Made by a program: the position numbers and the translations under genes
IMG/VR virus record: IMGVR_UViG_3300017743_000009
Location: 1-59,973 of that record
Direction: 5' to 3' (one strand)
DNA length: 59,973 bases
From: a virus
The notes under the pieces: generated by a model
Database searches by the model: none
What the model was told of the DNA's origin: nothing
The model's input: the letters and a program-made list of their open reading frames with translations, nothing else
Shown here: piece by piece, positions 9,801-18,500 of the stretch
Layout: the number at the start of each line of letters is the position of its first letter
Position numbering within the stretch: the first letter of the stretch is position 1

Positions 9801-11187
9801 TATCTAAATTGCCTTCATTAACAAACACTCCAGTAGAATTTGATACTACCTGTGAGTTACCTGCTGCGACTGCAAGAGTAGGTGTGCCACCCTCTGTGGC
9901 TGATGAACCGGTTATTCCGTTTCCTGCTGTAATAGTAGCAACATAATTACCAGATGTATCCGTTCCTAAAGCAACATCATCTGCTTTTGTATGGAAGGCA
10001 TACTCTGTACCACCTGCTACTTTATGTGTCCATCTATCAGTAGATTCATCCCAGTATAATAATGCATTGGCTGAATCACCCCTTTCAACTTCTATACCAG
10101 CATCAACAGATGGTACGCCTGTTTGACCAGAAGCAATAGTTATAATTGCATCATTAACAACTAAGTTATTTGTATCAACAGATGTCTCTGTTCCTTGAAC
10201 TGTTAGGTTACCAGATATAATTACATCACTAAATGTTACGTCTGCTGATGTACCTACATCCTGCCCTATATGAATACCTGATGCATTAACTGTAACACCT
10301 GTTCCACCAACAGCAGTTAAAGTTCTTGTTGATGAAATATCACCACCACCTGTTAATCCATCTCCAGCTGTTATATCAACACCTGTATGATCTATATTTT
10401 CGTTAGCGACATATCCGCTTAAGCTGTGTATATCTAGATTACTTTCTACAACAAATACACCAGATGAGTTAGATACTATCTGATTGTTTCCTGCTGCAAC
10501 TGCTAAAGTCCTATTTGATTCTATAGTACCGCCGCCTGATAATCCGTTACCTGCCGAGATTGATACACCTGAATGATCTATATTTTCATTAGCTTCATAA
10601 CCATTTAGGTTATGTATATCGATGTTTGATTCTGCTATAAAAATACCAGTAGAGTTTGATACTACTTGGTTATTACCTGCTACTACAGCAAATGATCTAG
10701 AAGCAGCTATTGTGCCTCCCCCTGATAAACCATTGCCTGCTGTTAATGTAACTCCAGTATGATCTATATTCTCATTAGCTTCATAGCCACTAAGGTTATG
10801 AATATCTATACTTGATTCAGTTACGTTAATAAAGCCTGTTGAGTTTACTGATACTAAGTCACCTATTTTAACTAGGCCTGAGACTGTAGAATTTGCAGAT
10901 GGAAGTGTTTGCGCAAATGCAGATCCATCTCCTGTACTTAAAACAAAAGTAGAATTAGCAGCGGTATAAGTATAATTACTTACTCCACTTACACTTGCAC
11001 TTTGAATGTTAGTTACAAGCCCTTTTGCATTAACTGTAACGACTGGAATAGTAGTTGTATTACCAACAGTACTTGCACTTACTCCTGATGCGGGCATAGC
11101 AGATGTATTAACGACACCTGAATTATTTGCTATCTCAACGCCGCCTACTTCTAAGCCATTTTTTATTCTAAAATTTTGATTTGCCAT
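6868..11187 (-). CDS. Giant repetitive tail fibre protein
   Basis: A 1439-residue structural protein built from repeats of about 62 residues. Each unit has SGYVANENIDHS, a TAGNGLSGGG core and a NSSGVFVAEGNLDIHNL end. Shorter repeats (GNGI.ANSTAV.V) lie between. A unique module of about 115 residues with GNLTVQGTETSV, VERGDSANAL.YWDEST and GGTEYAFHTK occurs twice, near residues 308-420 and 1185-1300. The C-terminus ends YDSGGSVVWG, recalling the end of the fibre at 28670-31633. The composition (Gly, Ser, Thr, Asn, Val) and repeats point to a beta-rich trimeric fibre. It is the last fibre gene before the neck genes. Its exact role (long or short fibre) cannot be told. Confidence 0.85.
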   Translation of the reverse strand: MANQNFRIKNGLEVGGVEIANNSGVVNTSAMPASGVSASTVGNTTTIPVVTVNAKGLVTNIQSASVSGVSNYTYTAANSTFVLSTGDGSAFAQTLPSANSTVSGLVKIGDLVSVNSTGFINVTESSIDIHNLSGYEANENIDHTGVTLTAGNGLSGGGTIAASRSFAVVAGNNQVVSNSTGIFIAESNIDIHNLNGYEANENIDHSGVSISAGNGLSGGGTIESNRTLAVAAGNNQIVSNSSGVFVVESNLDIHSLSGYVANENIDHTGVDITAGDGLTGGGDISSTRTLTAVGGTGVTVNASGIHIGQDVGTSADVTFSDVIISGNLTVQGTETSVDTNNLVVNDAIITIASGQTGVPSVDAGIEVERGDSANALLYWDESTDRWTHKVAGGTEYAFHTKADDVALGTDTSGNYVATITAGNGITGSSATEGGTPTLAVAAGNSQVVSNSTGVFVNEGNLDIHNLSGYVANENIDHSGVNITAGSGLSGGGDITSTRTLAVAAGNNQIVSNSSGVFVAEGNLDIHNLSGYVANENIDHSAVEISPGTGLTGGGDLTSTRTLNVGAGNGVTVNNTSVAVTGGNGLTSNSTGVHVEPGHNKVSSNSSGVYVVEGNIDIHNLSGYVANENIDHSGVNLTAGNGLSGGGTIAASRSFAVDAGIGLSANASGVHVEAGTGLTANSTKLMINESTIKGLFSAGGDLSYDSGTGQFTFTNDAGDIESVVAGTGLSGGGTSGAVTLNVDLSELTDMTQAVDNSEDELIILDNGADRRKLISEIPLSAFNNDAGFDVGNSSITDVVAGTGLTGGGSTGTITITAGQGNGITANNTAIAVNPGNGIASNSTGVHVVAGSGIISNSSGVYADASAISHDSLSGFVANEHIDHSGVTLSAGSGLTGGGDITTNRSFAVGAGNGIGVNSTAVAVTAGLGIASNSTGVHAVAGNSQIVSNTSGIFVAEGNLDIHNLSGYVANENIDHSSVSISAGNGLSGGGTIAANRTLAVAAGNNQVVSNTSGVFITEGNIDIHNLSGYVANENIDHSGVTITAGNGLSGGGTIAASRTLAVAAGNNQVVSNSTGVFIAEGNIDIHNLSGYVANENLNHSTISVTAGTGLTGGGTIASTRTLNVGAGNGIVANSTAVSVGAGSGVAVNSSTVRVLANNGITSNATGTYVKPGTGVSVNSSGVHIGQSVGTTDNVTFNDVNVSGNLTISGTETTVSTATLSVTDAIITVAKDQTGTPSVDAGLEVERGDSANALFYWDESTDKWTHKLAGGTEYAFHTKANDIALGTDTSGNYVDNVTGGNGINVTGSAGEGWEPAVAINAQTGLTANSSGLYTNDSQINHDSLSGFVANEHINHTSVTLTAGNGLTGGGNIAASRSFAVVGGTGVTSNSTGVHIGQDVATGASVQFNDITIAANAVIEDLYDSSNRLLKVYDSGGSVVWG
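7005..10830 (-). repeat. Internal 62-residue (about 186-base) coding repeats of the giant fibre
   Basis: Within the fibre gene the DNA repeats with a period near 186 bases, with diverged third codon positions, so the copies are old rather than recent duplications. The DNA of the two 115-residue modules at about 7285-7632 and 9927-10263 is also related. These direct repeats could support recombination that changes fibre length. Confidence 0.75.
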
Positions 11188-11217
11188 TCGGTTCCCTATC
11201 CCCTATATAACTATGAC

Positions 11218-11225
11218 TATTTATG
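11218..11225 (-). promoter_or_regulatory. Late-type promoter (CATAAATA) overlapping a stop codon
   Basis: The minus strand reads GCATAAATA, where TAA is the stop of the 136-aa gene at 11221-11631. The site is about 30 bases before the ATG of the giant fibre gene and lies at the edge of a 33-base gap. It matches the NATAAATA late motif. The same stop-embedded arrangement occurs at the ends of the two tetrad-repeat fibre genes. Confidence 0.6.
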
Positions 11226-11631
11226 CTTCTACGTATTCTACAGAGTACTTATATGTAGTATTAGCATTTGCAGCCGTGGTTCTTATTCTTACATTATTTC
11301 CGCTAACATCAGATGTTACAGAAAATAAGCTGCTGCCTGATCTTACTGTAGCAAATTCCGTATCGTAAGTTGTAGAGCCGTCATGTATAATGACGAAGGT
11401 TGTTGTATGGTAATTAGAGCCTTGCGTTGCCTGTATTTTAAATATAGCTGATCTATAAGTCGCTTTAGCAAACGTGACTAAATTTTCAGCATTAGTGCCT
11501 CCAGCAGATTTTGTATTACTTCTTGATGCGCCACTCGTTGTCATCTTTTTAGAAGTCTCTACTTTATCAGTAGTTGCATTATAAGAAATATGTCTTATTA
11601 GCTCGGCAATTCCGAATGCTTTTGTAGTCAT
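11221..11631 (-). CDS. Small virion structural protein with IHDG-type C-terminal domain
   Basis: A 136-residue protein without a recognised family. Its C-terminal half (about residues 50-136: TYRSAIFKIQATQ, VIIHDGSTTYDTEF, LFSVTSDVSGNNVRIR) matches the C-terminal domain of the neighbouring 385-aa fibre (VYRTAKYIIQAN, ILIHDGTTAYVTEY, LYTVTGDISGTEVRLR). The two genes overlap by one base. The shared domain is beta-rich and probably serves oligomerisation or receptor contact in fibres; that is inference from position and composition. Confidence 0.75.
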   Translation of the reverse strand: MTTKAFGIAELIRHISYNATTDKVETSKKMTTSGASRSNTKSAGGTNAENLVTFAKATYRSAIFKIQATQGSNYHTTTFVIIHDGSTTYDTEFATVRSGSSLFSVTSDVSGNNVRIRTTAANANTTYKYSVEYVEA

Positions 11632-12788
11632 TATACGTTAATTCCTATACGTTTTACCTTAAAGGTTGTTCCTGAACCTGTCGGTGTTACTCTCAACCTA
11701 ACTTCAGTACCACTGATATCCCCTGTAACTGTATAGAGATTAGTATTAGAATATACTTCTCCGTACTCAGTTACATATGCAGTTGTACCATCATGTATAA
11801 GAATCGCTTCACTAGCTGCGTATGAATCAGACGTGTTAGCTTGTATGATATATTTAGCAGTTCTATACACTGAACTGTTAAAAGTGTTTATGGTTAATGT
11901 GCTGGTACTTGAAGATGAATAACCTACAGCTTCTGTAAGATCCTCTCCAGCTCCTGCAAATACTACTGTCTCTAAAACGTCAGTAGCTACTGCATTAGCA
12001 GATAAAACTATATGAGATGAATTTGGTCTAGCATAGTCATCAACTGCTATTAATTTAATACCATTTAAAAATACTTGTTCTCTTCCAGGAGTATAATTTA
12101 ATACTGCTGAGTTATCGTCAGTGCCTGTAAAAGATGTTTGGTTTGCTGTAACTGTATATTGATATTCTAGAACAGTAGATGATCCAGATATTTTTACTAT
12201 TTGAACAGTATCCCCATTTACTGCGTTAGCACCTAAAGTAATTGCAGATGTATTTGTAGCTGTATAGTCATCAACAGATATTAATTTAACACCATTAAGA
12301 TATACATCTTCTTCACCAGAAGAATAATCTAATACTAATCCGTTCTCATCTGTACCTGAAAATACTGTTGTATCTGAAGTTGGTTTAAATAGATATTCAG
12401 TAATAGTGACTGAACCACCACCTGATGAAGCAGTCCATTCATAGTCAGAACCGTTCCAGCTTAATACATTATCTTCAGCAGCTGAACTAGTATTAAGATG
12501 TGTATCAACATCACCAGTCGTAAACCCTTCAACAGGAGTAGAAAAAACAAGAGACCCATTACCGTCTGTTTTTAATACCTGGCCATTTGAACCGTCTGAT
12601 GCGGGAAAAGAATAATCGTTTACTGTAAGAGAAGAAACATTAGCACCAATTTCGAATACTACGGTGCCATTAGAACCATACATGATTCCATCAGTCAAGT
12701 TAAGAGCTAACTCTCCGGTTGATATCTGGGATGTATTAGGCGCTTGTCCACTAACGGACGATCGCTTAACTAAAAACTTTGCTGCCAT
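11631..12788 (-). CDS. Tail fibre/structural protein with two DYxxxNSSxI repeats
   Basis: A 385-residue protein. Residues 1-50 form the GELA module (FLVKRSSVSG, STGELALNLTDGIMY) also found in the fibres at 13063 and 15522. Residues about 130-280 hold two copies of a 65-residue unit: each has FSGTDENG or FTGTDDNS, then VYLNGVKLISVDDY or VFLNGIKLIAVDDY. The C-terminal 90 residues are the IHDG domain shared with the next gene. The modular order suggests a tail or baseplate fibre: attachment module, repeat shaft, tip domain. A hairpin covers its ribosome-binding site (see 12800-12815). Confidence 0.82.
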   Translation of the reverse strand: MAAKFLVKRSSVSGQAPNTSQISTGELALNLTDGIMYGSNGTVVFEIGANVSSLTVNDYSFPASDGSNGQVLKTDGNGSLVFSTPVEGFTTGDVDTHLNTSSAAEDNVLSWNGSDYEWTASSGGGSVTITEYLFKPTSDTTVFSGTDENGLVLDYSSGEEDVYLNGVKLISVDDYTATNTSAITLGANAVNGDTVQIVKISGSSTVLEYQYTVTANQTSFTGTDDNSAVLNYTPGREQVFLNGIKLIAVDDYARPNSSHIVLSANAVATDVLETVVFAGAGEDLTEAVGYSSSSTSTLTINTFNSSVYRTAKYIIQANTSDSYAASEAILIHDGTTAYVTEYGEVYSNTNLYTVTGDISGTEVRLRVTPTGSGTTFKVKRIGINV

Positions 12789-12799
12789 ATGGGCTTCTT

Positions 12800-12815
12800 C
12801 CTCTTATATAAGAGG
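12800..12815 (-). promoter_or_regulatory. Perfect 16-base palindrome covering the Shine-Dalgarno sequence
   Basis: CCTCTTATATAAGAGG is a perfect inverted repeat. In minus-strand RNA it would fold to a six-pair stem with an AUAU loop, and its 3' arm AAGAGG is the ribosome-binding site for the 385-aa fibre gene (11 bases before its ATG). A second weak hairpin lies just upstream (AGGTGA near 12843 with TCACCT near 12815, plus GGG/CCC). It lacks a following U-run, so it is not a typical terminator. A role in translational control is inference. Confidence 0.45.
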
Positions 12816-12841
12816 TGAGGGTTTCACTGTCCCCCGATCAC

Positions 12842-13045
12842 CTACTTCTTCTTCTCTGTATTTACAGATGTTTCTTTTTCTACTTTAATTTTATTTTCTA
12901 ATTTTTTTAACTCTACAATTTGTTCATTTGCTAATTGTAATTGAGCTTTAAGACTTATCAATTCTAAAGTCTTATGTTGCAATTCAGTATTAATGTTTGC
13001 AATATATAATCTAACGTACCCGTCTTGTGGGTTTTCAATACTCAT
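12842..13045 (-). CDS. Small coiled-coil protein
   Basis: A 67-residue protein. Residues about 15-50 show leucine/isoleucine spacing typical of a coiled coil (LQHKTLELISLKAQLQLANE, IVELKKLENK), followed by a Lys/Glu-rich tail. An AGAGGT ribosome site lies five bases before the ATG, so it is probably translated. It lies between two fibre genes, as do the similarly small coiled-coil proteins at 14522-14773 and 31626-31877. It might be a fibre trimerisation or assembly helper; no family is recognised. Confidence 0.7.
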   Translation of the reverse strand: MSIENPQDGYVRLYIANINTELQHKTLELISLKAQLQLANEQIVELKKLENKIKVEKETSVNTEKKK

Positions 13046-13062
13046 AATATACCTCTAATTAT

Positions 13063-14505
13063 TTAATAAGTTCCACCATCAATGATAGCTTCAATGTAAG
13101 CAAGATTACTTGCTGTGTAAGAAACTTCATTTCCTGGTTCACCTGTTATACCTTCTACAAATACGAAAGCCTTATTTGAATTACTTTTATCTCTAAACAA
13201 ACCTGAGTACTTCTGAGTATCAGAATCATCAAATGTCATATAAAGACCAGTATCAACTAAGTCATCATCTGTACCTGTTTGGTTAGCAGCTAACTTAATT
13301 AAGTTATCATTTATTTCAACTGTAGTAGAAGAAACAGTTGTAGTTGTTCCTGAAACTATTAAGTTACCAGAAACTGTTAACACTCCACCAACGGTAGCTC
13401 CGCCTGTAATAGCTGCTGAAGCTGCATTAACTTCTCCAGTTATATCTGCATCTCCACCTATTGTTATATCGCCACCAGATTGAATAGTAGTAGTAGCATT
13501 TACAAAGCCTGTTGCTGTAACATTACCAGATGCTAATGTAGTACCTATAACCGCAGCGCCTGTAATAGCTGCTGAAGCTGCATTAACTTCACCTGTAATA
13601 TCTACATCACCACTTGCTATAACATGAGAAGCTGATACGTTTCCTGAGAAAGTACCAACGCCAGTTACGCTTAATGGTTGTGTTGCTACAACGTGAGTAG
13701 CGTTACTATATAAGTTATCTGGTTGTATGAATACATCTGCACCCATACCACTATGATTTTCACAGAAGTAATATAAGCTATTAGGTGCGTCTTGTTGTAA
13801 TTGTACTCTTGTATAAGCACCTGCACTACCAGCTGTACCTACTTGTTCATAAATTTTAAATCCACTTGAAGTGCCTTGGGATACTTCTGAACCGTTTGCT
13901 GCTGTACCAAATGCTAACGGATGTGAGCTGTTTGTATTATCTGATTGATCGAACCAATAGATAACACCTGGTACAAGTCTTAAATCTTGTTGTGATGTTC
14001 CATCTATTACAAACTTACCGCCTGCAACTGTTACTGTATGTTCTGAACCTTTGTTTTCTACTAGTAAAGCACTTGTTGATGTATTAGATACAACAAGACC
14101 ATTATTACCTGTAATAGTAATAGTATCAGCATCTGCGTCTCCACCTAATACTAGAGTACCGGTTGAAGCAGAACCACCTGCTGTAATATCATAGTCAGTT
14201 TCTGTTTGTTGAATATCAATTACAGATGAGTTACCTGAAACTGTAATACCGCCTGATCCTACAAATTGAACTTGGTCATTACTTAGAGATGCATTATCAA
14301 CGTTTAAGTTGACAATACCATGTGTGGCATTACTTGTTGAGGTTAGATTATACTGATCCCCTGATAAAGTAAATGAGTTGCCAGTCGCGTTAGCACTATA
14401 CAGCTTCTTTGCTGAAATATCTATCGCTAATTCGCCTTCTGTTAAAGTACCATCAGCTGGAGCTCCGGAACCTCTTCTTAATTTTATTAATGCTTGTCTA
14501 GCCAT
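13063..14505 (-). CDS. Tail fibre protein with cupredoxin-like domain
   Basis: A 480-residue protein. Residues 1-45 are the GELA module (ALIKLRRGSG, LTEGELAIDISAKKLY). Residues about 156-262 form a compact domain with HTVTVAGGKFVIDG, SSHPLAFG and YYFCENHSGMG. His195, Cys248, His251 and Met254 have the order and spacing expected of a type 1 copper site (distal His, then Cys-x2-His-x2-Met). Residues 290-390 carry two copies of ADITGEVNAASAAITG and a GNLIVSGTTTTV shaft repeat. The C-terminus is IIDGGTY, shared with the gene at 14773. It is probably a virion fibre; copper binding is a prediction from spacing only. Confidence 0.83.
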   Translation of the reverse strand: MARQALIKLRRGSGAPADGTLTEGELAIDISAKKLYSANATGNSFTLSGDQYNLTSTSNATHGIVNLNVDNASLSNDQVQFVGSGGITVSGNSSVIDIQQTETDYDITAGGSASTGTLVLGGDADADTITITGNNGLVVSNTSTSALLVENKGSEHTVTVAGGKFVIDGTSQQDLRLVPGVIYWFDQSDNTNSSHPLAFGTAANGSEVSQGTSSGFKIYEQVGTAGSAGAYTRVQLQQDAPNSLYYFCENHSGMGADVFIQPDNLYSNATHVVATQPLSVTGVGTFSGNVSASHVIASGDVDITGEVNAASAAITGAAVIGTTLASGNVTATGFVNATTTIQSGGDITIGGDADITGEVNAASAAITGGATVGGVLTVSGNLIVSGTTTTVSSTTVEINDNLIKLAANQTGTDDDLVDTGLYMTFDDSDTQKYSGLFRDKSNSNKAFVFVEGITGEPGNEVSYTASNLAYIEAIIDGGTY

Positions 14506-14521
14506 TTTTACCTCTTAATCT

Positions 14522-14773
14522 TTATCTAAAAGGAGATGTTTTTCTCTTTACGTCCTTTAGTTTTAAAGCTTTTTTTACGTTTATGTTATTTATACTATTT
14601 AAGTCGTCTACTATCTCTCTTAAAACTTGTACCTCAGCGGTAAGTTTTTGATTCTTTTCTGACAAATCTTCAATTATTGTCTTTTGATTTAATACAAATC
14701 GACTCAATACTTTAAGTTGGACCTCTCCAAACTCATCCGTAAGTATTTTATGTTCCCAAAATTTCCATTTCAT
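14522..14773 (-). CDS. Small coiled-coil protein
   Basis: An 83-residue protein starting MKWKFWEHKILTDEFGE. Residues about 25-60 are a predicted coiled coil (LNQKTIIEDLSEKNQKL, AEVQVLREIVDDL), with a basic C-terminus (KLKDVKRKTSPFR). It begins on the last base of the preceding 249-aa gene's stop (TAATG), which implies coupled translation. It sits immediately upstream of the cupredoxin-type fibre in the transcript. No family recognised; a fibre chaperone or trimerisation role is a guess. Confidence 0.72.
   Translation of the reverse strand: MKWKFWEHKILTDEFGEVQLKVLSRFVLNQKTIIEDLSEKNQKLTAEVQVLREIVDDLNSINNINVKKALKLKDVKRKTSPFR
14587..14594 (-). promoter_or_regulatory. Possible late-type promoter (TATAAATA) before the 480-aa fibre
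   Basis: An exact TATAAATA lies on the minus strand inside the 83-aa gene, about 82 bases before the ATG of the fibre at 13063-14505. Position is plausible but intragenic matches are expected by chance in this AT-rich DNA. Confidence 0.3.
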
Positions 14774-15522
14774 TAATAAGTTCCACCATCCAAATCACTA
14801 AAGTCAACATCATTATTTGTCACTATCATAACTTGACCATTTGATCCAGTTTTAAAATCCATTGTAGTTGAGTTAGCTGAAGCTAATACTGCATTAGCAG
14901 TAAAGCTAGTAACTCCTGTACCACCATCTTTCACTTCCAGAGGCGCTGATAAACTAGTTATAGTTGCATTAACTAAATTAGCATTGCTTAAGGAAGCTCC
15001 GCTAAAACCAGTGTTACCATTATATTTAGCTCCTGTAATAAAGATACCTTTACCAGCAGTCACACCTGAAGGTAAATTAGATCCTATAAAATGAAGTACT
15101 CCAGATTGATAATCAAAGTACCATTCATCACTATTTCCTGAACCTGTTTCGAATAATTGAGTTCCGTTAGAAGCAGGGTTACCAGATCCTGCCGTATCTA
15201 CGTACACCTTTAATTGATAAGTAGCACCAAAAGAAGAAGGTACCCAATTAGAAATATTTGACTTCCATGTACGTCTAGCTGTAGAAGTTACATCTTCAGT
15301 TGTTGATTGTTCTGTATATATTATTAACGGACCTGTATTTGCTGCTGGTTTAGTACTTGGAATGCTTGCAGCATCAGTCCATATTGTTGACGGTTTAATT
15401 ATTAACTCAGAAACAATAGCCTCATTAGGTGCTTTCTTATTTGTATTAGTATCTGTTTTAACTTTACTGAAGCCTATCTTCTTCCAGAGTAAATCAACTT
15501 TTTGTGTATCAGATATTGCCAT
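14773..15522 (-). CDS. Virion structural protein, fibre-associated
   Basis: A 249-residue protein starting MAISDTQKVDLLWKKIGFSKVKTD. The N-terminal 110 residues contain LIIYTEQSTTEDVTST and a WVPSSFGATYQLKVYVD segment, then DEWYFDYQSGVLHFIG near residue 130, a motif common in marine T4-like structural proteins. The C-terminal part is a GGTGVTSFTAN fibre-type repeat ending DLDGGTY. It shares one base with its neighbours on both sides. It is probably part of the tail fibre or baseplate periphery; the precise role is unknown. Confidence 0.75.
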   Translation of the reverse strand: MAISDTQKVDLLWKKIGFSKVKTDTNTNKKAPNEAIVSELIIKPSTIWTDAASIPSTKPAANTGPLIIYTEQSTTEDVTSTARRTWKSNISNWVPSSFGATYQLKVYVDTAGSGNPASNGTQLFETGSGNSDEWYFDYQSGVLHFIGSNLPSGVTAGKGIFITGAKYNGNTGFSGASLSNANLVNATITSLSAPLEVKDGGTGVTSFTANAVLASANSTTMDFKTGSNGQVMIVTNNDVDFSDLDGGTY

Positions 15523-18500
15523 TATGAGATCTCTAATTTAGTTAAACTTTGACCACTGCTTAATCCTACAGATACTAATATTTGATTATTAGTAGATGTA
15601 GATGCATTTTGATCACCTAATGTCATTGTAAAAGAATTATTGTTATAGTTTGTACTTGATTGTATCCTATCTCCAGAAGTAAACGCACATCCATCTGAAC
15701 CATTACCACCAGCTGCAGTATTAGCTCCAGGTGTCCCAGCTCCTGCATATGTATTAGAGGCATCTACCCATCCATTACTATCTGAAGTATCATCAATATT
15801 AGTACCTGGAGCTGCTATATGAAATGAAGCTACAGTTCCAGTTAAAGTAACATTAAAGTTAGCTACGTTAGTTCTTTTAAATGCAAATCTAAAGTATTGA
15901 ACTCCAGACCTACTTGTATTTAGGTTAGGTCCTGCCGGTAAATATCCGGAAGAATAATCAACAACATTATGTGCTAGTGTCCCGTACCTCTGAATCGCTT
16001 CGTCAGTTCCAGCGACAGTAACTGCGCCAGTCCAAGCGTTGTTAACATAATAGTCCACATTATTAGCAAAGGTAGGAGTAGCATTAGTTGAACTAAAATT
16101 AGATAATCTTTTACCGTCTGTGTCATACGTTGCCCCTAAGCTATCTGATACTGGAATGGCATCCTCTCTAACGCCTGATGAGTTGCCATTATATACAGCT
16201 ACTTTTGTATTTGCGTATTGTAAGGTAGAACTTGATCCATTTACATTCTCCATCATCATAGAGAATCCTTCTACTCTTCTCCCGCCACCGTTAACTGCTA
16301 CTTGAAATGTTTCAATACTTACATTAGCTCCAACTCCCGTATTAGCTTTAGGATATCCTGATACTAGAGTTGATGAAGGCAGGATAGAATAATTTTTAGT
16401 TTGCGTGCTAAAGGATGATCCACTATCTCCTTCTATATTAGTACCACTATATATGTTAAATGGTGTAGAATCGTTTTTATAGAATTGACCAGCTACATTA
16501 CTTACTAAAGCTCCAATTACATTTAAGGATGCGTCATTAGTATAGTAAGGTACTCCAGATACATAAGCTAAAGTTCCTGCTGAATTTTGAGTAACGGTAG
16601 TACCGCTAAAATTTAAAACAGGAGTTCCAGTTAAATTATCCTTAGCAAATTCTAATACAGAAGTATTTCCAGTAGTTGAATGACTCAATTTATAAGTATG
16701 AGATCCTGTTGCTAGAGATGATTTATTAATTCTAGCTCTGAAACCAGAATATAATCCAGGTGCATATCTTCTACTTCCTGCAGAAACACTGCCTCCTGTA
16801 TTATTAAAATTATAGAAATCTAATTCGTCAACAACTACTAATGATTGATCAGTACCTGTATTATCACTACTATTAAATGTAATAGTACCTTCTGCTGAAC
16901 CATCAACAATTGCAGATAAGGTTCCAGTACTAGCATCATAAACTACTTGCGAATTTGCTTCACCAGAAGTCTGAATGTTGCCTGATGTTGTGTATCTTGT
17001 TACACTATCTCCAGCTGCAAAAGAACCTTCTGATGTATTATTAATAAATCCTGAAGCTAATCTTGGAGATGATCCAACCGAGCTTGATGTTAAAGATATA
17101 GATTTACCTGATAACCCTTCTGGTGCTGCTATACCAGTATCAAATATTTTTATAGTCTTAGTTGATGAATCAGGTACAGCTGTTGGGTTAGCTGTAGAAT
17201 GGCTATTAATTGAAAGTGTTATTGTGTCTGTTCCAGTACTTGTACCAGCAGTATATGTATGCGTTAATCTCGCACCTTGAGTTCCACCTGCTACTGAAGT
17301 GTTTGATATTGCAGAAGTATCTCCATCGCCCCAGTTAACAAAGAAGGTCGCTACTACATCATTAGCGTTTGTTGTTTCGTTATCTAAATATATTACTTGA
17401 TTGATATTAGCTTCAGTAATTTCTGAGCCACCAGATGCAGCATTAAATATATCAAAGTCAGCACTAGGATCAGATGTATATAATGTTATTAAATCAGTAG
17501 CGGTAAAAGTGGCTGTATTACCTTCACCTAATGCGTTTGTATTTCTAGCTGCTACAACTATATCAAAAGGTGAATTAGTATTGTCTGTATATGTATGTGA
17601 AGGGGTAGCATCTGTAGTATTATTTGTATAGCTACCATCACCCCAAGTTATATCATATCTATTTGCATTACCTACTACATCGATTGTTAAAGTGCTTGTT
17701 AGAGGAGCTCCTCCTACATTACCAGAATTACATGTTACAGAAACATCTCTTACATATGTATTTTGATATACATTAAACATTACTTCATTCATTGAATCTA
17801 TAGCATCAGCTACACTTGTTGTATTAGCTATAGAAGTAACTGCTCCTTCTATATTTCCTGACCCAGATCCATTAGCAAATACTCCATCTGTTGGTGCACC
17901 TATCTGTGTTGTATTTCCTACAGTGCTAATACCACCTACCTGAGTATCTACATAACCTTTAGAAGCTACTTGTGAGTCAGCTACTGGATTAGATGCAATT
18001 GTAATTTGATTTGCATATACATGTTTATAATTATTAGTTGATGAACCTAAATCGTAAGTTACATTATCAGAAGGTATAATACTTGTATTAACAGTAGCAC
18101 CTAAAGATATAACATCTCCTCCATCACCAAGCTGTATACTTGAACCTCTTAATATAAAGTCACCGTTAACTGTTAAGTTGTTTGATATAGAAACATCATT
18201 AGCATGAAGCATTCCAGTCAAAGTGGTTACTGTTGAGTTGGCTGCTATTATCTGTGGTTCATGGACTCTTATTGTTGATCCCATACCAGAGTGATTACCA
18301 CAATAATAAAATAGTCTAGTAGGAGCATCCGCTTCTAATGATACTATAGAATATGAGCCTGCCGAACCAGGAGTACCTACATGAGTAATACCAGTTGTAA
18401 ACTCTGAACCACTGCCGTGTGTACCGTCTGCTGTTTCACTAAACTTTAGAGGATGGCTGCTATTAGATGAGTCTGATGTATCGAAATAATATTTTAAACC

